This document shows positions 46,382 through 55,531 of a DNA stretch of 64,000 nt, piece after piece. How positions within the stretch are numbered: the stretch's first letter is position 1; each line of letters begins with the position of its first letter. A program made the position numbers and the translations under genes. The notes beneath the pieces were generated by a model, which was not told where the DNA came from, did no database searches, and saw nothing but the letters and a program-made list of their open reading frames with translations. This DNA is from Oceanobacillus kimchii X50. Its GTDB lineage: Bacteria; Bacillota; Bacilli; Bacillales; Amphibacillaceae. The DNA is taken from the NCBI RefSeq assembly GCF_000340475.1, contig NZ_CM001792.1:1634659-1698658 (forward strand). The letters run 5' to 3'.

Positions 46382-47180
46382 TGATTCTAAAAGAATTGGC
46401 ATTGCAGCGAGCCGAAGATCGAATGAAATCTCAACACTTGTTAAAAAGATTAATGGCACACCTGTTGTGTTTTCCATTCAAGGAGAACAGGTTTTAAATG
46501 ATGAAACGAGTGAACGAGATGTGGAGGAATTAATTGCCAACGCTTTTGATTTCGTTGTGCTTACTACCGGAATAGGAGCTTCAACATTGGAAGAAGCTTC
46601 ATGGCGTGTCAATCGTTTCCCCGAATTTATCAGAAAGCTAAGTAGTATACCGTTGGCAATACGTGGAAGTAAAACTGAGAAATGGCTTAAAAAGCATTCC
46701 TTGAATGCAAAAGTTGTTTCAAAAGATGGAACAATGGAAAATCTGCTAAATTCCTTGACGCCGTTAATAGGAAGAGAGAGCAATAAAGTTTTTCTTCAGA
46801 CATATACTGAGGACGATTTGGTATTGAAAGAAAAACTAGAAAGTATCGGCTGTAATGTATATATGTCAAAGCCATATCGTTACAGAAATCCAGATAAAGA
46901 AACCATAGACAAATTGGAGTTAAATATAGTTGAGCAAAATCTAGATGCCGTAATTTTCACGAGTAAAACCCAGGTCAAGAATTTATTCCGAACGGCTATT
47001 GATACAGAATTATTAGCAGAAGCATTTAATAATCATGTAACTGCTGTAGCCGTTGGTAAAGTGACCGCCAATCAATTGAATCAATATGGTATCGGGCGTG
47101 TGGTTCAGCCCGCAAATCAAAAGATGGGCGCCATGATAATCGAACTTAGGGATTATCTATCGGCAAATCCAAATCAATAA
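46371..47180 (+). CDS. hemD: Uroporphyrinogen-III synthase-like protein (HemD family)
   Basis: HemD closes hydroxymethylbilane to uroporphyrinogen III, the substrate of the methyltransferase at 44181. The 269-residue protein has the two-lobed HemD pattern: [47 protein letters not shown] and [19 protein letters not shown]. It overlaps ylnF by 11 bases. B. subtilis keeps its hemD in the heme operon, so this is probably an extra copy dedicated to siroheme, or a regulator derived from HemD. The catalytic role is inferred. Confidence 0.8.
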   Translation: MMDNDSKRIGIAASRRSNEISTLVKKINGTPVVFSIQGEQVLNDETSERDVEELIANAFDFVVLTTGIGASTLEEASWRVNRFPEFIRKLSSIPLAIRGSKTEKWLKKHSLNAKVVSKDGTMENLLNSLTPLIGRESNKVFLQTYTEDDLVLKEKLESIGCNVYMSKPYRYRNPDKETIDKLELNIVEQNLDAVIFTSKTQVKNLFRTAIDTELLAEAFNNHVTAVAVGKVTANQLNQYGIGRVVQPANQKMGAMIIELRDYLSANPNQ

Positions 47181-47199
47181 CTTGATGGAGGTTTTGAAT

Positions 47200-48387
47200 A
47201 TGAAATCTGTAAAAAAGAAAGAACGGGTAAACATCCTGCCTCATGGTGGCAAGCTCATCAATAGGGTAATAACCAGTGAGAAAAAGGAATCGTATCTACA
47301 TAAATCAAAATCATTGCCCACATTAAAACTAGACGCATGGAGCTTATCAGATTTGGAGCTCATTGCCAATGGTGGTTTCAGCCCGTTAACTGGATTTATG
47401 GGAGAGGAGGATTATCGAAGTGTCATCGAACATGTACACTTGAAAGACGGAACAGTCTGGAGCATTCCTATTACATTGGCCGTAAATAAAGAGAAAGCAA
47501 CCTCCTATGATATTGGTACGACGATAGCTTTGTTTGGAGAGGACGATATTTTATATGGTGTGCTTGAGTTGGAAGAAAAGTATACCTATGACAAGGAAAA
47601 AGAAGCAAATCTCGTTTATGGTACGACAGACACTGCTCATCCTGGCGTTAAAAAACTTTACGAAAAAGGAGATGTGTACCTTGCTGGGCCGATTTTCATG
47701 TTGAATCGTCCGAGTCATAGTAATTTCGAAAAGTTTTATTATGATCCGAAAGAAACAAGGGAAATGTTTGCTGACTTAGGGTGGAAAACAATTGTTGGTT
47801 TCCAAACACGTAACCCAGTTCATCGCGCCCATGAATATATTCAGAAAAGTGCTTTAGAATCTGTTGATGGATTGTTGTTGAATCCATTGGTGGGTGAAAC
47901 AAAATCAGATGACATTTCTGCGGAAATACGTATGGAAAGCTATCAGGTTATTCTAAAAAATTATTATCCAAAAAACCGTGCAAGACTTGTCATTTATCCA
48001 GCCGCTATGCGATATGCCGGACCTAAGGAAGCAATTCTTCATGCGATTGTTAGAAAGAACTATGGATGTACGCACTTTATTGTCGGTAGAGATCATGCTG
48101 GTGTAGGAGATTACTATGGAACGTATGAAGCACAGGAATTGATTTCCCATTATGAAGAAGAACTAGGTATCCAGATATTTAAATTTGAACATGCTTTTTA
48201 TTGTGCCAAATGCGAGAATATGGGCACTGAAAAAACGTGTCCGCATGGAAAAGAATTCCATATCCATTTGAGTGGTACCAAGGTCCGTGAGAAGCTTCGC
48301 AATGGAGAGCAGCTACCTAAGGAATTTTCCAGACCAGAAGTTGCATCCGTACTTATGAAAGGATTGAGCAAGAACAATACAAATTAA
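47200..48387 (+). CDS. sat: Sulfate adenylyltransferase (ATP sulfurylase)
   Basis: Sat makes APS from sulfate and ATP. The 395-residue enzyme has the archetypal PUA-like N-terminus and the catalytic motifs [24 protein letters not shown] and [16 protein letters not shown] (seen as [16 protein letters not shown]). Zinc-type cysteines in [17 protein letters not shown] match prokaryotic homo-oligomeric enzymes. I chose ATG 47200 with GGAGG 8 bases upstream, not TTG 47182. Confidence 0.96.
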   Translation: MKSVKKKERVNILPHGGKLINRVITSEKKESYLHKSKSLPTLKLDAWSLSDLELIANGGFSPLTGFMGEEDYRSVIEHVHLKDGTVWSIPITLAVNKEKATSYDIGTTIALFGEDDILYGVLELEEKYTYDKEKEANLVYGTTDTAHPGVKKLYEKGDVYLAGPIFMLNRPSHSNFEKFYYDPKETREMFADLGWKTIVGFQTRNPVHRAHEYIQKSALESVDGLLLNPLVGETKSDDISAEIRMESYQVILKNYYPKNRARLVIYPAAMRYAGPKEAILHAIVRKNYGCTHFIVGRDHAGVGDYYGTYEAQELISHYEEELGIQIFKFEHAFYCAKCENMGTEKTCPHGKEFHIHLSGTKVREKLRNGEQLPKEFSRPEVASVLMKGLSKNNTN

Positions 48388-48399
48388 AGGGTGTTTCCC

Positions 48400-50178
48400 G
48401 TGTCAGCAGAAATGATATTCGTACTCCTGATGGTTATTGCCATGCTGGGAGCCTTGCTTTTTGAAATGGCAAGTCCATCGATTGTTGTTTTTACGGTCCT
48501 TACTATATTCCTGATAACGGGTATTCTTAATCCGTCTGAAGCTTTGAGCGGATTTTCCAATGAAGGGATGATTACTGTTGGTCTCCTTTTTGTTATGGCA
48601 GGAGCAGTAAGGAAAAGTGGAATTCTTGAAGACCTTATGAAATCATGGATGGCTGGAAGCGATAAAATGATCGGTTCTGTTGTGCGTTTTTTCATTCCTG
48701 TTTCACTTCTTTCAGGATTCCTGAATAATACACCAATCGTCGTCACTTTTATGCCGATAGTAAAAGGCTGGTGTGAAGAAAAGGGGATTGCACCTTCGAA
48801 GTTCTTGATCCCCCTTTCTTACGTAACAATACTAGGGGGAACTATAACAGTCCTTGGAACATCTACCAATCTAGTAGTTCACGGAATGCTAATCGATTAT
48901 GGTTATGGCGGTTTTACTTTATTTCAACTAGCAATCGTAGGTATACCGATAACTATAGTTGGTCTTATATATATTTTTACGATAGGCTACAGGTTTCTTC
49001 CGGAGAATAAAGGTCTTCAGCAACAAATTGATGATGATCCTAGAGAATACTTGGCAGAATTAATTGTGGATCAATCTTTTTCATTTGCCAATCAAAGTAT
49101 TAAATCTGCTGGATTAAGGGATTTAAAAGGTTTGTACCTAATCGAAATCATCAGAGAAAATGAACGAATTTCCCCTGTAAGGCCGACAACAATCATCCAG
49201 TCAGGTGATCGATTAATCTTTACCGGACTAATTGAGACTCTTAGAGATGTGCAAATGATAAAAGGATTAACATTACGAACAGGTACAAATCTGGAACTTA
49301 GTGAACTGAAAAATGGTAATACTGAGATTGTGGAAGTAGTTATAGCGCATCAGTCATCGCTGCAATCAAAAACGATTAAACAATTAGAGTTCCGTTCAAG
49401 ATTTGATGCAGGTGTGATAGCCGCTCATCGAGAAAATGAACGAATTGAAAGTAAAATAGGAGACATTGTCCTAAAACCAGGAGATACGTTGCTACTATTA
49501 GCTGACAAGGATTTTGTTGAGAAGTATAAGCATTCCAAAGACTTTTATATCTTAACTTCTCCAGGTACTACGGAGACATTAAGAATAGACCCTATAAAAG
49601 GGTGGTTTACTCTCCTTCTGTTTTTTGGATTGATAGCACTCGTGACATTAGGTGCGCTATCCATGTTTAAAGCTATGACCATGGCAGTTGTTCTGTTGCT
49701 GCTGTTCAAGGTAATAACTCCAGAGGAAGCAAAGAAATATATCCATTTTGACGTATTACTATTGATTGCAAGTTCATTTGGCATCGGATTGGCCATGTCG
49801 AAAACAGGTTTGGCTGAGTATATTGCGGAAGGCATGTTGATGTTGGGAAAATCAGCAGGTCTGATTTTGCTCTTACTATTGATTTATATTTTGACAAATA
49901 TTTTCACAGAGATAATTACGAATAGTGCTGCAGCAGTCTTGATGTTCCCTGTTGGGATGGAAATGGCAAGGAGCCTTCATGCTGAACCAATGGGATTTGC
50001 AGTAGTAATTGCTATTGCAGCTTCAGCTAGTTTTATTACGCCAATCGGCTATCAAACAAATATGATTGTATATGGCCCTGGAGGCTATAGATTTATAGAC
50101 TATCTAAAAATAGGGACACCACTCAGTCTGATAGTGATGGTTTTGACTGTTAGCATTGTCATTTACTGGTGGTATTAG
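48400..50178 (+). CDS. SLC13/DASS-type permease with TrkA-C domains, probable sulfate transporter
   Basis: The 592-residue carrier has two membrane blocks (about residues 1-185 and 400-592) around two RCK_C (TrkA-C) domains (about 205-385; [25 protein letters not shown]). The conserved signatures [20 protein letters not shown] and TSTNLVVHG belong to the SLC13/ArsB superfamily. This architecture includes the SAC1-like sulfate transporters of algae and bacteria. It stands between sat and cysC, where B. subtilis has the unrelated sulfate permease CysP. GTG 48400 fits the AAAGGGTG site best. Sulfate as substrate is inferred from context. Confidence 0.85.
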   Translation: MSAEMIFVLLMVIAMLGALLFEMASPSIVVFTVLTIFLITGILNPSEALSGFSNEGMITVGLLFVMAGAVRKSGILEDLMKSWMAGSDKMIGSVVRFFIPVSLLSGFLNNTPIVVTFMPIVKGWCEEKGIAPSKFLIPLSYVTILGGTITVLGTSTNLVVHGMLIDYGYGGFTLFQLAIVGIPITIVGLIYIFTIGYRFLPENKGLQQQIDDDPREYLAELIVDQSFSFANQSIKSAGLRDLKGLYLIEIIRENERISPVRPTTIIQSGDRLIFTGLIETLRDVQMIKGLTLRTGTNLELSELKNGNTEIVEVVIAHQSSLQSKTIKQLEFRSRFDAGVIAAHRENERIESKIGDIVLKPGDTLLLLADKDFVEKYKHSKDFYILTSPGTTETLRIDPIKGWFTLLLFFGLIALVTLGALSMFKAMTMAVVLLLLFKVITPEEAKKYIHFDVLLLIASSFGIGLAMSKTGLAEYIAEGMLMLGKSAGLILLLLLIYILTNIFTEIITNSAAAVLMFPVGMEMARSLHAEPMGFAVVIAIAASASFITPIGYQTNMIVYGPGGYRFIDYLKIGTPLSLIVMVLTVSIVIYWWY

Positions 50179-50188
50179 GAGGGAAACC

Positions 50189-50800
50189 ATGAATAAATCT
50201 ACTAATATCGTATGGCATCAATCCAGTGTAAAGAAAGCAGACAGAGAAAATTTGAACAATCATAAAAGTGCTGTATTGTGGTTTACTGGATTATCGGGAT
50301 CAGGTAAATCTACCTTATCTTCGGCATTGGAGAGTGAATTGTTTTCAATTGGGACACACACCTATCGTCTTGATGGGGATAATGTCCGGCATGGGTTAAA
50401 TAAGAATCTTGGCTTCAGTCCGGAAGACCGGACAGAAAATATTCGTCGTATAGGAGAGGTTTCCAAATTGATGGTTGATGCGGGATTGATTACTTTGACA
50501 GCATTTATCTCTCCTTACCGGGAAGACAGGGATCGTGTAAGAGCAACTCTTGCACAAGGTGAATTCATTGAGATTTACGTGAAGTGTAGTCTAGATATAT
50601 GTGAAGTTAGGGATCCGAAAGGGTTATACAAAAAAGTTCGTTTGGGTGAAATTAACAATTTCACTGGAATTGATGCTCCATATGAAGAACCACTTCATCC
50701 AGAAATTATAGTAGATACGGAAAATCAGACGCTGGAAGAATCCGTTCAAATGATTATTCAATATTTGAAAGAAAAGCAATACATCAAAGGCACGAGTTGA
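50189..50800 (+). CDS. cysC: Adenylyl-sulfate kinase (APS kinase)
   Basis: CysC phosphorylates APS to PAPS. The 203-residue protein has the P-loop [36 protein letters not shown], and [17 protein letters not shown] 50189 follows AGGAGGGA; the longer frame from 50156 lies inside the permease gene. It is the last gene of the sulfate operon. No terminator hairpin directly follows it; a transporter relic does. Confidence 0.96.
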   Translation: MNKSTNIVWHQSSVKKADRENLNNHKSAVLWFTGLSGSGKSTLSSALESELFSIGTHTYRLDGDNVRHGLNKNLGFSPEDRTENIRRIGEVSKLMVDAGLITLTAFISPYREDRDRVRATLAQGEFIEIYVKCSLDICEVRDPKGLYKKVRLGEINNFTGIDAPYEEPLHPEIIVDTENQTLEESVQMIIQYLKEKQYIKGTS

Positions 50801-50803
50801 AAA

Positions 50804-50951
50804 TGAAGCTTGTGTTTGCTAAAAGCGTTCTTCTGCATTTGGCACAGTGGGGTTATCCATGGGGTTTACTGCTGATTTAAGTGAAAGAGGAAAATTGTTA
50901 TTATATATTGATGTTAGCAGGAAGAATTGAAGAAATTCTAAAGGTAATATA
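50804..50951 (+). pseudogene. Trk/Ktr potassium transporter fragment
   Basis: A short coding trace reads SAFGTVGLSMGFTADLSERG and KLLLYI, then shifts frame to LMLAGRIEEILKVI and a TAG at 50949. The SAFGTVGLS phrase is the conserved filter region of KtrB/TrkH potassium channels, and AGRI is from the helix after it. The rest of the gene is absent. It marks a recombination edge at the right end of the sulfate operon. Confidence 0.6.
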
Positions 50952-51016
50952 GGCTGGAGATGTCTTTACCGGATAAATCATGTTAACAAAAGAGGAAAAA
51001 ATAGACAATTTATTTA

Positions 51017-51049
51017 GGTGGCTAGTCCTGTCGGGCAAGTCACTTTTTT
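51017..51049 (+). terminator. Hairpin upstream of the M23 endolysin (repeat of 34454-34487)
   Basis: The sequence is nearly identical to the hairpin between holin and amidase, including the spacing GTGGCTAGTCC...CGGGCAAG...CACTTTTTT. It ends in TTTTTT. It is likely the leftover 3' end of a holin gene. Confidence 0.8.
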
Positions 51050-51086
51050 CATATAAATGGTAGAAAAGGGAGGAGAGTTATATTAT

Positions 51087-51926
51087 ATGCCATTTCGAGA
51101 TTATAGAGTAACATCTAAGTTTGGTTATAGAAGAGATGTGTGGACAGGAATCGGATTCACTTTTCATACAGGGATAGACTTAGTTAAGTATCATAAAGCA
51201 AGTATTCAAGCATTTACAGATGGGGAAGTTATTTTTGCTGGTATGGGTAGAACTGGAACTGGTTTAGGCGGTTTTGGAAATGTAGTACTTCTTCAGGATA
51301 AAAATAACCGAGGGCAATTATATGCTCATTTGGATAGTGTATCCGTACAGCGTGGTCAATATGTAAAGAAAGGGCAAGTAATAGGAGAACAAGGGGATAC
51401 AGGAAAGACAACTGGTTCTCATTTGCACTATGAAGTGCGTAAAAAAGCTGAGACTCAACCTCCATATGGCTGGACCTCAGATAGGACGAATAACTGTTTA
51501 GATCCTACGAAATATTTACAAAACTATCGGGATAACAAGCATATTATTCAGGATATTCAGTCTGGGTTAAATACTAAATATGAAACAGGTTTATCCATAG
51601 ACGGTATATCAGGTCCGTTAACAATTAAAGCAGCAATCAAAGGATATCAAATAGAATTAAATAAACAATTCAATGCAAAACTAAATGTTGATGGTATATG
51701 GGGGCAAAAAACAAAAGCCGCTACAGTTACAATAGCAAGTGGCGCTAAAGGAAATATTACCTGGATACTTCAAGCGATGCTTTATATTAAGGGAGAGAAT
51801 CCAAAAGGATTAGATGGTATTTTTGGTACTAATACAAATAATGCAGTGAAATCTTTTCAACAAAAGGAAAGTATCCTCATTGATGGGAAAGCAGGAAAAG
51901 TTACTTGGGAGAAATTATTTTTGTAA
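51087..51926 (+). CDS. Phage-type M23 endopeptidase with peptidoglycan-binding C-terminus
   Basis: The 279-residue product has a LytM/M23 domain (about residues 1-145) with zinc motifs HTGIDLVKYH and HLHYEVRKK. A C-terminal region of PG_binding_1 type follows, with two repeats (LSIDGISGPLTIKAAIKGYQ and NPKGLDGIFGTNTNNAVKSF). There is no signal peptide, as in phage endolysins. ATG 51087 follows GGGAGGAG, so I reject the ATG at 51057. The hairpin upstream and lack of secretion signal say this is a captured lysin. It looks intact. Confidence 0.9.
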   Translation: MPFRDYRVTSKFGYRRDVWTGIGFTFHTGIDLVKYHKASIQAFTDGEVIFAGMGRTGTGLGGFGNVVLLQDKNNRGQLYAHLDSVSVQRGQYVKKGQVIGEQGDTGKTTGSHLHYEVRKKAETQPPYGWTSDRTNNCLDPTKYLQNYRDNKHIIQDIQSGLNTKYETGLSIDGISGPLTIKAAIKGYQIELNKQFNAKLNVDGIWGQKTKAATVTIASGAKGNITWILQAMLYIKGENPKGLDGIFGTNTNNAVKSFQQKESILIDGKAGKVTWEKLFL

Positions 51927-51938
51927 GTCTAAATTGTA

Positions 51939-51985
51939 TTAATAAACATCAAAGTTTGGTGAATATTAACTTTGATGTTTATTAA
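51939..51985. terminator. Bidirectional terminator
   Basis: TTAATAAACATCAAAGTT and AACTTTGATGTTTATTAA form an 18-base perfect stem with an 11-base loop between the convergent M23 and Mn-catalase genes. Confidence 0.85.
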
Positions 51986-52016
51986 TTACATGTAATTTAT
52001 TTTAAGTAGGGGTTTT

Positions 52017-52847
52017 CTACATTTTAGATGGGGGTGTATTGTAATATAGTGGAGGAGCTGGTGGTAATTTAGGTGCACTTCCCCAAAAAACGGGTTCACT
52101 TACATATTTATATTCTCCTCTTCCATCAAAACTTGGGCCATGTGCCCACCTACCTTTTTTACTTTCTTCGCCTTCTGAGAAATTAAATAGTGTATATGAT
52201 ACTTCTTGAAATTCTTTTGATCTAGGGAAAGTTGAAGGAACCACGATATCATTCTCACGTTCTTCGAGCTCTCTTATCGCAGCAAACCACTGATTTTGAT
52301 GATATGTATCTCTTGCAATAAGAAAAGATAACATATCTCTTACACCTGGATCATCGGTCATATTATATAAGCGAGTGACTTGTAATCTTCCTTGTGACTC
52401 CGCAGTAAGGTTAGCACGAAAGTCCGCTAATAAATTCCCGCTGGAAATGATGAAATTTGCAGTCCATCGATTTCCATTGCTATCTGCTGGCATTGCTCCA
52501 AGTCCACTAACAATCGCATGTTGTGGGTTAGAACCCCCTAATATAGCTGCTAGAGCAGGATCTGTGTCATAAGCATTCTGCTGCGTCTCAAATGGTGCAT
52601 CGTTTAATAACCTAGCTATCATTGTAGCTAACATTTCTACATGACCAATTTCTTCTGTTCCAATATCAAATAACAAATCACGATATTTAGGCTCTGCTCT
52701 ACTGTTAAATCCCTGGAATAAATATTGCATCATTACACTAATTTCTCCATACTGTCCACCAAGTACCTCTTGTAATTTTCTAGCAAATACGGGATCAGGC
52801 CTACTTGGTTTTGCCTCGAATTGCAATTCTTTAAAATGATAAAACAA
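52017..52847 (-). CDS. Manganese catalase
   Basis: Non-heme dimanganese catalases destroy hydrogen peroxide. The 276-residue protein matches the family layout: an N-terminal ferritin-like helical bundle with metal ligands in EISVMMQYLFQ, TEEIGHVEML, a second set in the NLTAESQGRLQVTRLYNMTD and FLIARDTYHQNQW helices, and a Pro-rich C-terminal tail (APKLPPAPPLYYNTPP). The start is TTG 52847, preceded by AAGGAGGA. Some relatives (CotJC, YjqC) are spore coat or stress genes; which applies is unknown. Confidence 0.9.
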   Translation of the reverse strand: MFYHFKELQFEAKPSRPDPVFARKLQEVLGGQYGEISVMMQYLFQGFNSRAEPKYRDLLFDIGTEEIGHVEMLATMIARLLNDAPFETQQNAYDTDPALAAILGGSNPQHAIVSGLGAMPADSNGNRWTANFIISSGNLLADFRANLTAESQGRLQVTRLYNMTDDPGVRDMLSFLIARDTYHQNQWFAAIRELEERENDIVVPSTFPRSKEFQEVSYTLFNFSEGEESKKGRWAHGPSFDGRGEYKYVSEPVFWGSAPKLPPAPPLYYNTPPSKM

Positions 52848-53191
52848 TGCTTATTCCTCCTTCCATATAATAAACAATTAAGTATATGCAGATAAAAAGT
52901 CGAATATTCTATACTAAACACATTGTTACACAATAAATTTTAAGTATAAGGAGAAGTTGTATAAGATTAAAATATCTCTTTGAAAATAATTTGAATGTTG
53001 ATACCGGTAGTCCAGTTTACTAGACGTTTAGTATGGGAATTATAAAATAGAATTACTGAGCTAAATGTGTTTTATTACCATTGTTTCTGATTTTTAGAGG
53101 GAGATATTAATAACTTGCGGTAATTAAAAATAGTTTTTATATAGTTATTACAGTAATCTAACTTACTTATATTATTAGTTATTTAATAAAT
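52848..53191. other. Gene-poor interval
   Basis: This AT-rich stretch separates the Mn-catalase promoter end from the next minus-strand gene. No frame, RNA gene or repeat stands out. A small palindrome, TAGACGTTTAGTA-like around 53020-53032, is too weak to call. Confidence 0.4.
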
Positions 53192-53452
53192 TCATAGAAT
53201 GAATACGGTGATTTGGTACCATGTAGCCAAAGCGATTAATAATCCGGCAGATCCTAATTTTAGAATATTTTCTTTTGACTTAATTTTTTTAGTTTCGATT
53301 ACTTCTAACGTAGTAACGATGATTAAGATTATACATAAGAAAGGTAATGTTAAAAAATCTACATACTTAGTTAGATAATATATCCCTAGAACCATTGCTA
53401 TAAGGGCAGTTGGAATATAAAAACTTCGTCGTTGATAGAATTTATCTGACAT
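53192..53452 (-). CDS. Small membrane protein, unknown
   Basis: The 86-residue protein has three hydrophobic helices (ALIAMVLGIYYLTKYV, LPFLCIILIIVTTLEVI and LLIALATWYQITVFIL) joined by basic loops (KKIKSKENIL). I do not recognise a family. ATG 53452 has AAAGGAG upstream. It is on the lexA strand, downstream of lexA, with a terminator between them. Confidence 0.7.
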   Translation of the reverse strand: MSDKFYQRRSFYIPTALIAMVLGIYYLTKYVDFLTLPFLCIILIIVTTLEVIETKKIKSKENILKLGSAGLLIALATWYQITVFIL

Positions 53453-53545
53453 TTCATTTCTCTCCTTTCATTTCTTAATATTATAATATTAGTGTAATTC
53501 TAGATTTATGTACAAACTATGCAGACGGATAAATTCTATCGATAT

Positions 53546-53582
53546 AAAAAGAGTTTAGCTATAGAAAGCCAAACTCTTTTTA
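53546..53582 (-). terminator. lexA terminator
   Basis: AAAAAGAGTTT and AAACTCTTTTT pair, with GC/GC continuing the stem inside. The minus strand has the T run just after the lexA stop. Confidence 0.85.
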
Positions 53583-54206
53583 TTAGAAAATATTTCGATA
53601 TAGACCTATCACTTTTCCAAGAACTGTTACATTCTCATAAAATAAAGGTTCCATTGTAGCGTTTTCTGGTTGTAGTCGTATACGTTTTTCTTCTTTAAAA
53701 AATCGTTTTACTGTTGCTTCATTTTCCTCAGTCATTGCTACAACAATCTCTCCATTTAATGCTGTGTTTTGTTGTTTAACAATTACCATGTCTCCATCTA
53801 AAATGCCTGCCTCAATCATACTTTCACCATCAATTATAAGTACAAATACATTATCGTCTGGACCGGCACTCGAACTTGGAATTGGAACAAATTCTTCGAT
53901 ATTTTCAACCGCTGTAATTGGTATCCCTGCAGTAACTTTACCAATTACAGGTGCATAACGTGCTTCGTCTTTTGGAAGCTGTTGTTCCATTTCTGGATCA
54001 ATAATTTCAATTGCTCTTGGCTTAGTAGGATCTCTTCGTATGTATCCTTTGTTTTCTAACCTTTCTAAATGCCCGTGAACAGTTGAGCTGGAAGCGAGTC
54101 CAACTGCTACAGCAATTTCTCGAACTGATGGTGGATATCCTTTTAACTTTACTTCGCTTTTAATAAAGTCAAAAATCATTTGTTGTCTTTTTGATAGTTT
54201 CGTCAT
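53583..54206 (-). CDS. lexA: SOS repressor LexA (DinR)
   Basis: LexA represses the SOS regulon and cleaves itself when RecA filaments form. The 207-residue protein has an N-terminal winged helix ([20 protein letters not shown]), the Ala-Gly cleavage site in VTAGIPIT near residue 91, Ser in GESMIEAG near 127 and Lys in ATVKRFF near 166. ATG 54206 follows GAGGTG by eight bases. It is divergent from an operon with three LexA boxes between them. Confidence 0.97.
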   Translation of the reverse strand: MTKLSKRQQMIFDFIKSEVKLKGYPPSVREIAVAVGLASSSTVHGHLERLENKGYIRRDPTKPRAIEIIDPEMEQQLPKDEARYAPVIGKVTAGIPITAVENIEEFVPIPSSSAGPDDNVFVLIIDGESMIEAGILDGDMVIVKQQNTALNGEIVVAMTEENEATVKRFFKEEKRIRLQPENATMEPLFYENVTVLGKVIGLYRNIF

Positions 54207-54269
54207 CAAACGTTCACCTCTAGCATAGGTTTTTATTAATGATAGTTTATCATTTTACTATTAAATAAG

Positions 54270-54346
54270 CAAACACTCGTTCTAATTTTTGTTGACAAGA
54301 TCATATGTTCGGTATATACTTTGAATCAAATAGGAACAATTGTTCG
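54270..54346. promoter_or_regulatory. Divergent SOS control region with three LexA boxes
   Basis: Three candidates fit CGAAC-N4-GTTCG: CAAACACTCGTTCT (54270-54283, 8/10), AGATCATATGTTCG (54298-54311, 7/10) and GGAACAATTGTTCG (54333-54346, 9/10). A consensus rightward promoter, TTGACA (54292-54297), 17 bases, TATACT (54315-54320), is overlapped by the middle box. B. subtilis has the same multi-box layout between lexA and yneA. Confidence 0.85.
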
Positions 54347-54373
54347 ATAAACGGATGAAAGGAGCTTTTAATT

Positions 54374-54469
54374 ATGCTGAAGAAAATTACTAGAACCGAT
54401 GCATTCTATGTGATAGCATTTGCTTTAGCGCTCGCTTTTTTATATTTCTCTATGGTAACGAGCGGTTAA
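54374..54469 (+). CDS. 31-residue membrane peptide in the yneA position of the SOS operon
   Basis: A GAAAGGAGC ribosome site and ATG 54374 open a frame for MLKKITRTDAFYVIAFALAL followed by AFLYFSMVTSG. It has a short basic head and a single membrane helix (about residues 11-27), with no wall-binding part. Its position, first gene of the operon before yneB and behind LexA boxes, is that of yneA, whose product blocks cell division during SOS. B. subtilis YneA is about 105 residues with a LysM domain, which is absent here. Function as a division inhibitor is inferred from position and the membrane helix. Confidence 0.75.
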   Translation: MLKKITRTDAFYVIAFALALAFLYFSMVTSG

Positions 54470-55129
<660 letters not shown>

Positions 55130-55155
55130 ATCTGGATTCGAGGTAGAGTACGATA

Positions 55156-55182
55156 AGAGGCAGGATATGAAATCCTGTCTTT
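55156..55182 (+). terminator. yneB terminator
   Basis: GGCAGGAT and ATCCTGTC with a 5-base loop are followed by TTTTT. Confidence 0.85.
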
Positions 55183-55214
55183 TTGTCATTTTTAATAGTG
55201 GGGAGGTTGACACC

Positions 55215-55448
55215 ATGTTATCTAAAGATAAATTAGAGAGAATTAATTTTCTGTCTAAAAAATCTAAAGAAGAAGGATTAACAACAGAAGAAAAAGCAGA
55301 ACAAAAGAAGCTTCGTGAAGAGTATTTAAAGAATGTACGTAGCTCTTTTAAGAACCAATTAAGTACAATGACAGTTATTGATCCAAAAGGTAATGACGTT
55401 ACTCCCCAGAAGCTTCGTGATTACCAAGACCGAAACAAAAAACATTAA
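55215..55448 (+). CDS. ynzC: YnzC (DUF896/UPF0291)
   Basis: The 77-residue protein is a short helical hairpin with the family core INFLSKKSKEEGLTTEEKAE and DPKGNDVTPQKLRDYQDRNK. It is SOS-controlled in B. subtilis, but the role is unknown. ATG 55215 follows GGGGAGG; a longer frame from 55167 lies in the upstream terminator. It may be read through the terminator or have its own promoter. Confidence 0.93.
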   Translation: MLSKDKLERINFLSKKSKEEGLTTEEKAEQKKLREEYLKNVRSSFKNQLSTMTVIDPKGNDVTPQKLRDYQDRNKKH

Positions 55449-55531
55449 ATTCTATTGGTCATGCTTGTTGTCATGATAAATTCAATATAGAATGAAGAAG
55501 TAAAGGCTTTATTTTGAAAGGGGTAGACAAA

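Noticed and set aside
46295..46783. Antisense frames over the ylnF/hemD overlap
   Set aside because: They have no ribosome sites and overlap two well-supported coupled genes.
55452..55500. Imperfect palindrome before tkt (ATTCTAT...ATAGAAT with GTCATG/CATGAT inside)
   Set aside because: No T run follows on the plus strand and pairing is broken; may be chance in AT-rich DNA, so not called as terminator or operator.
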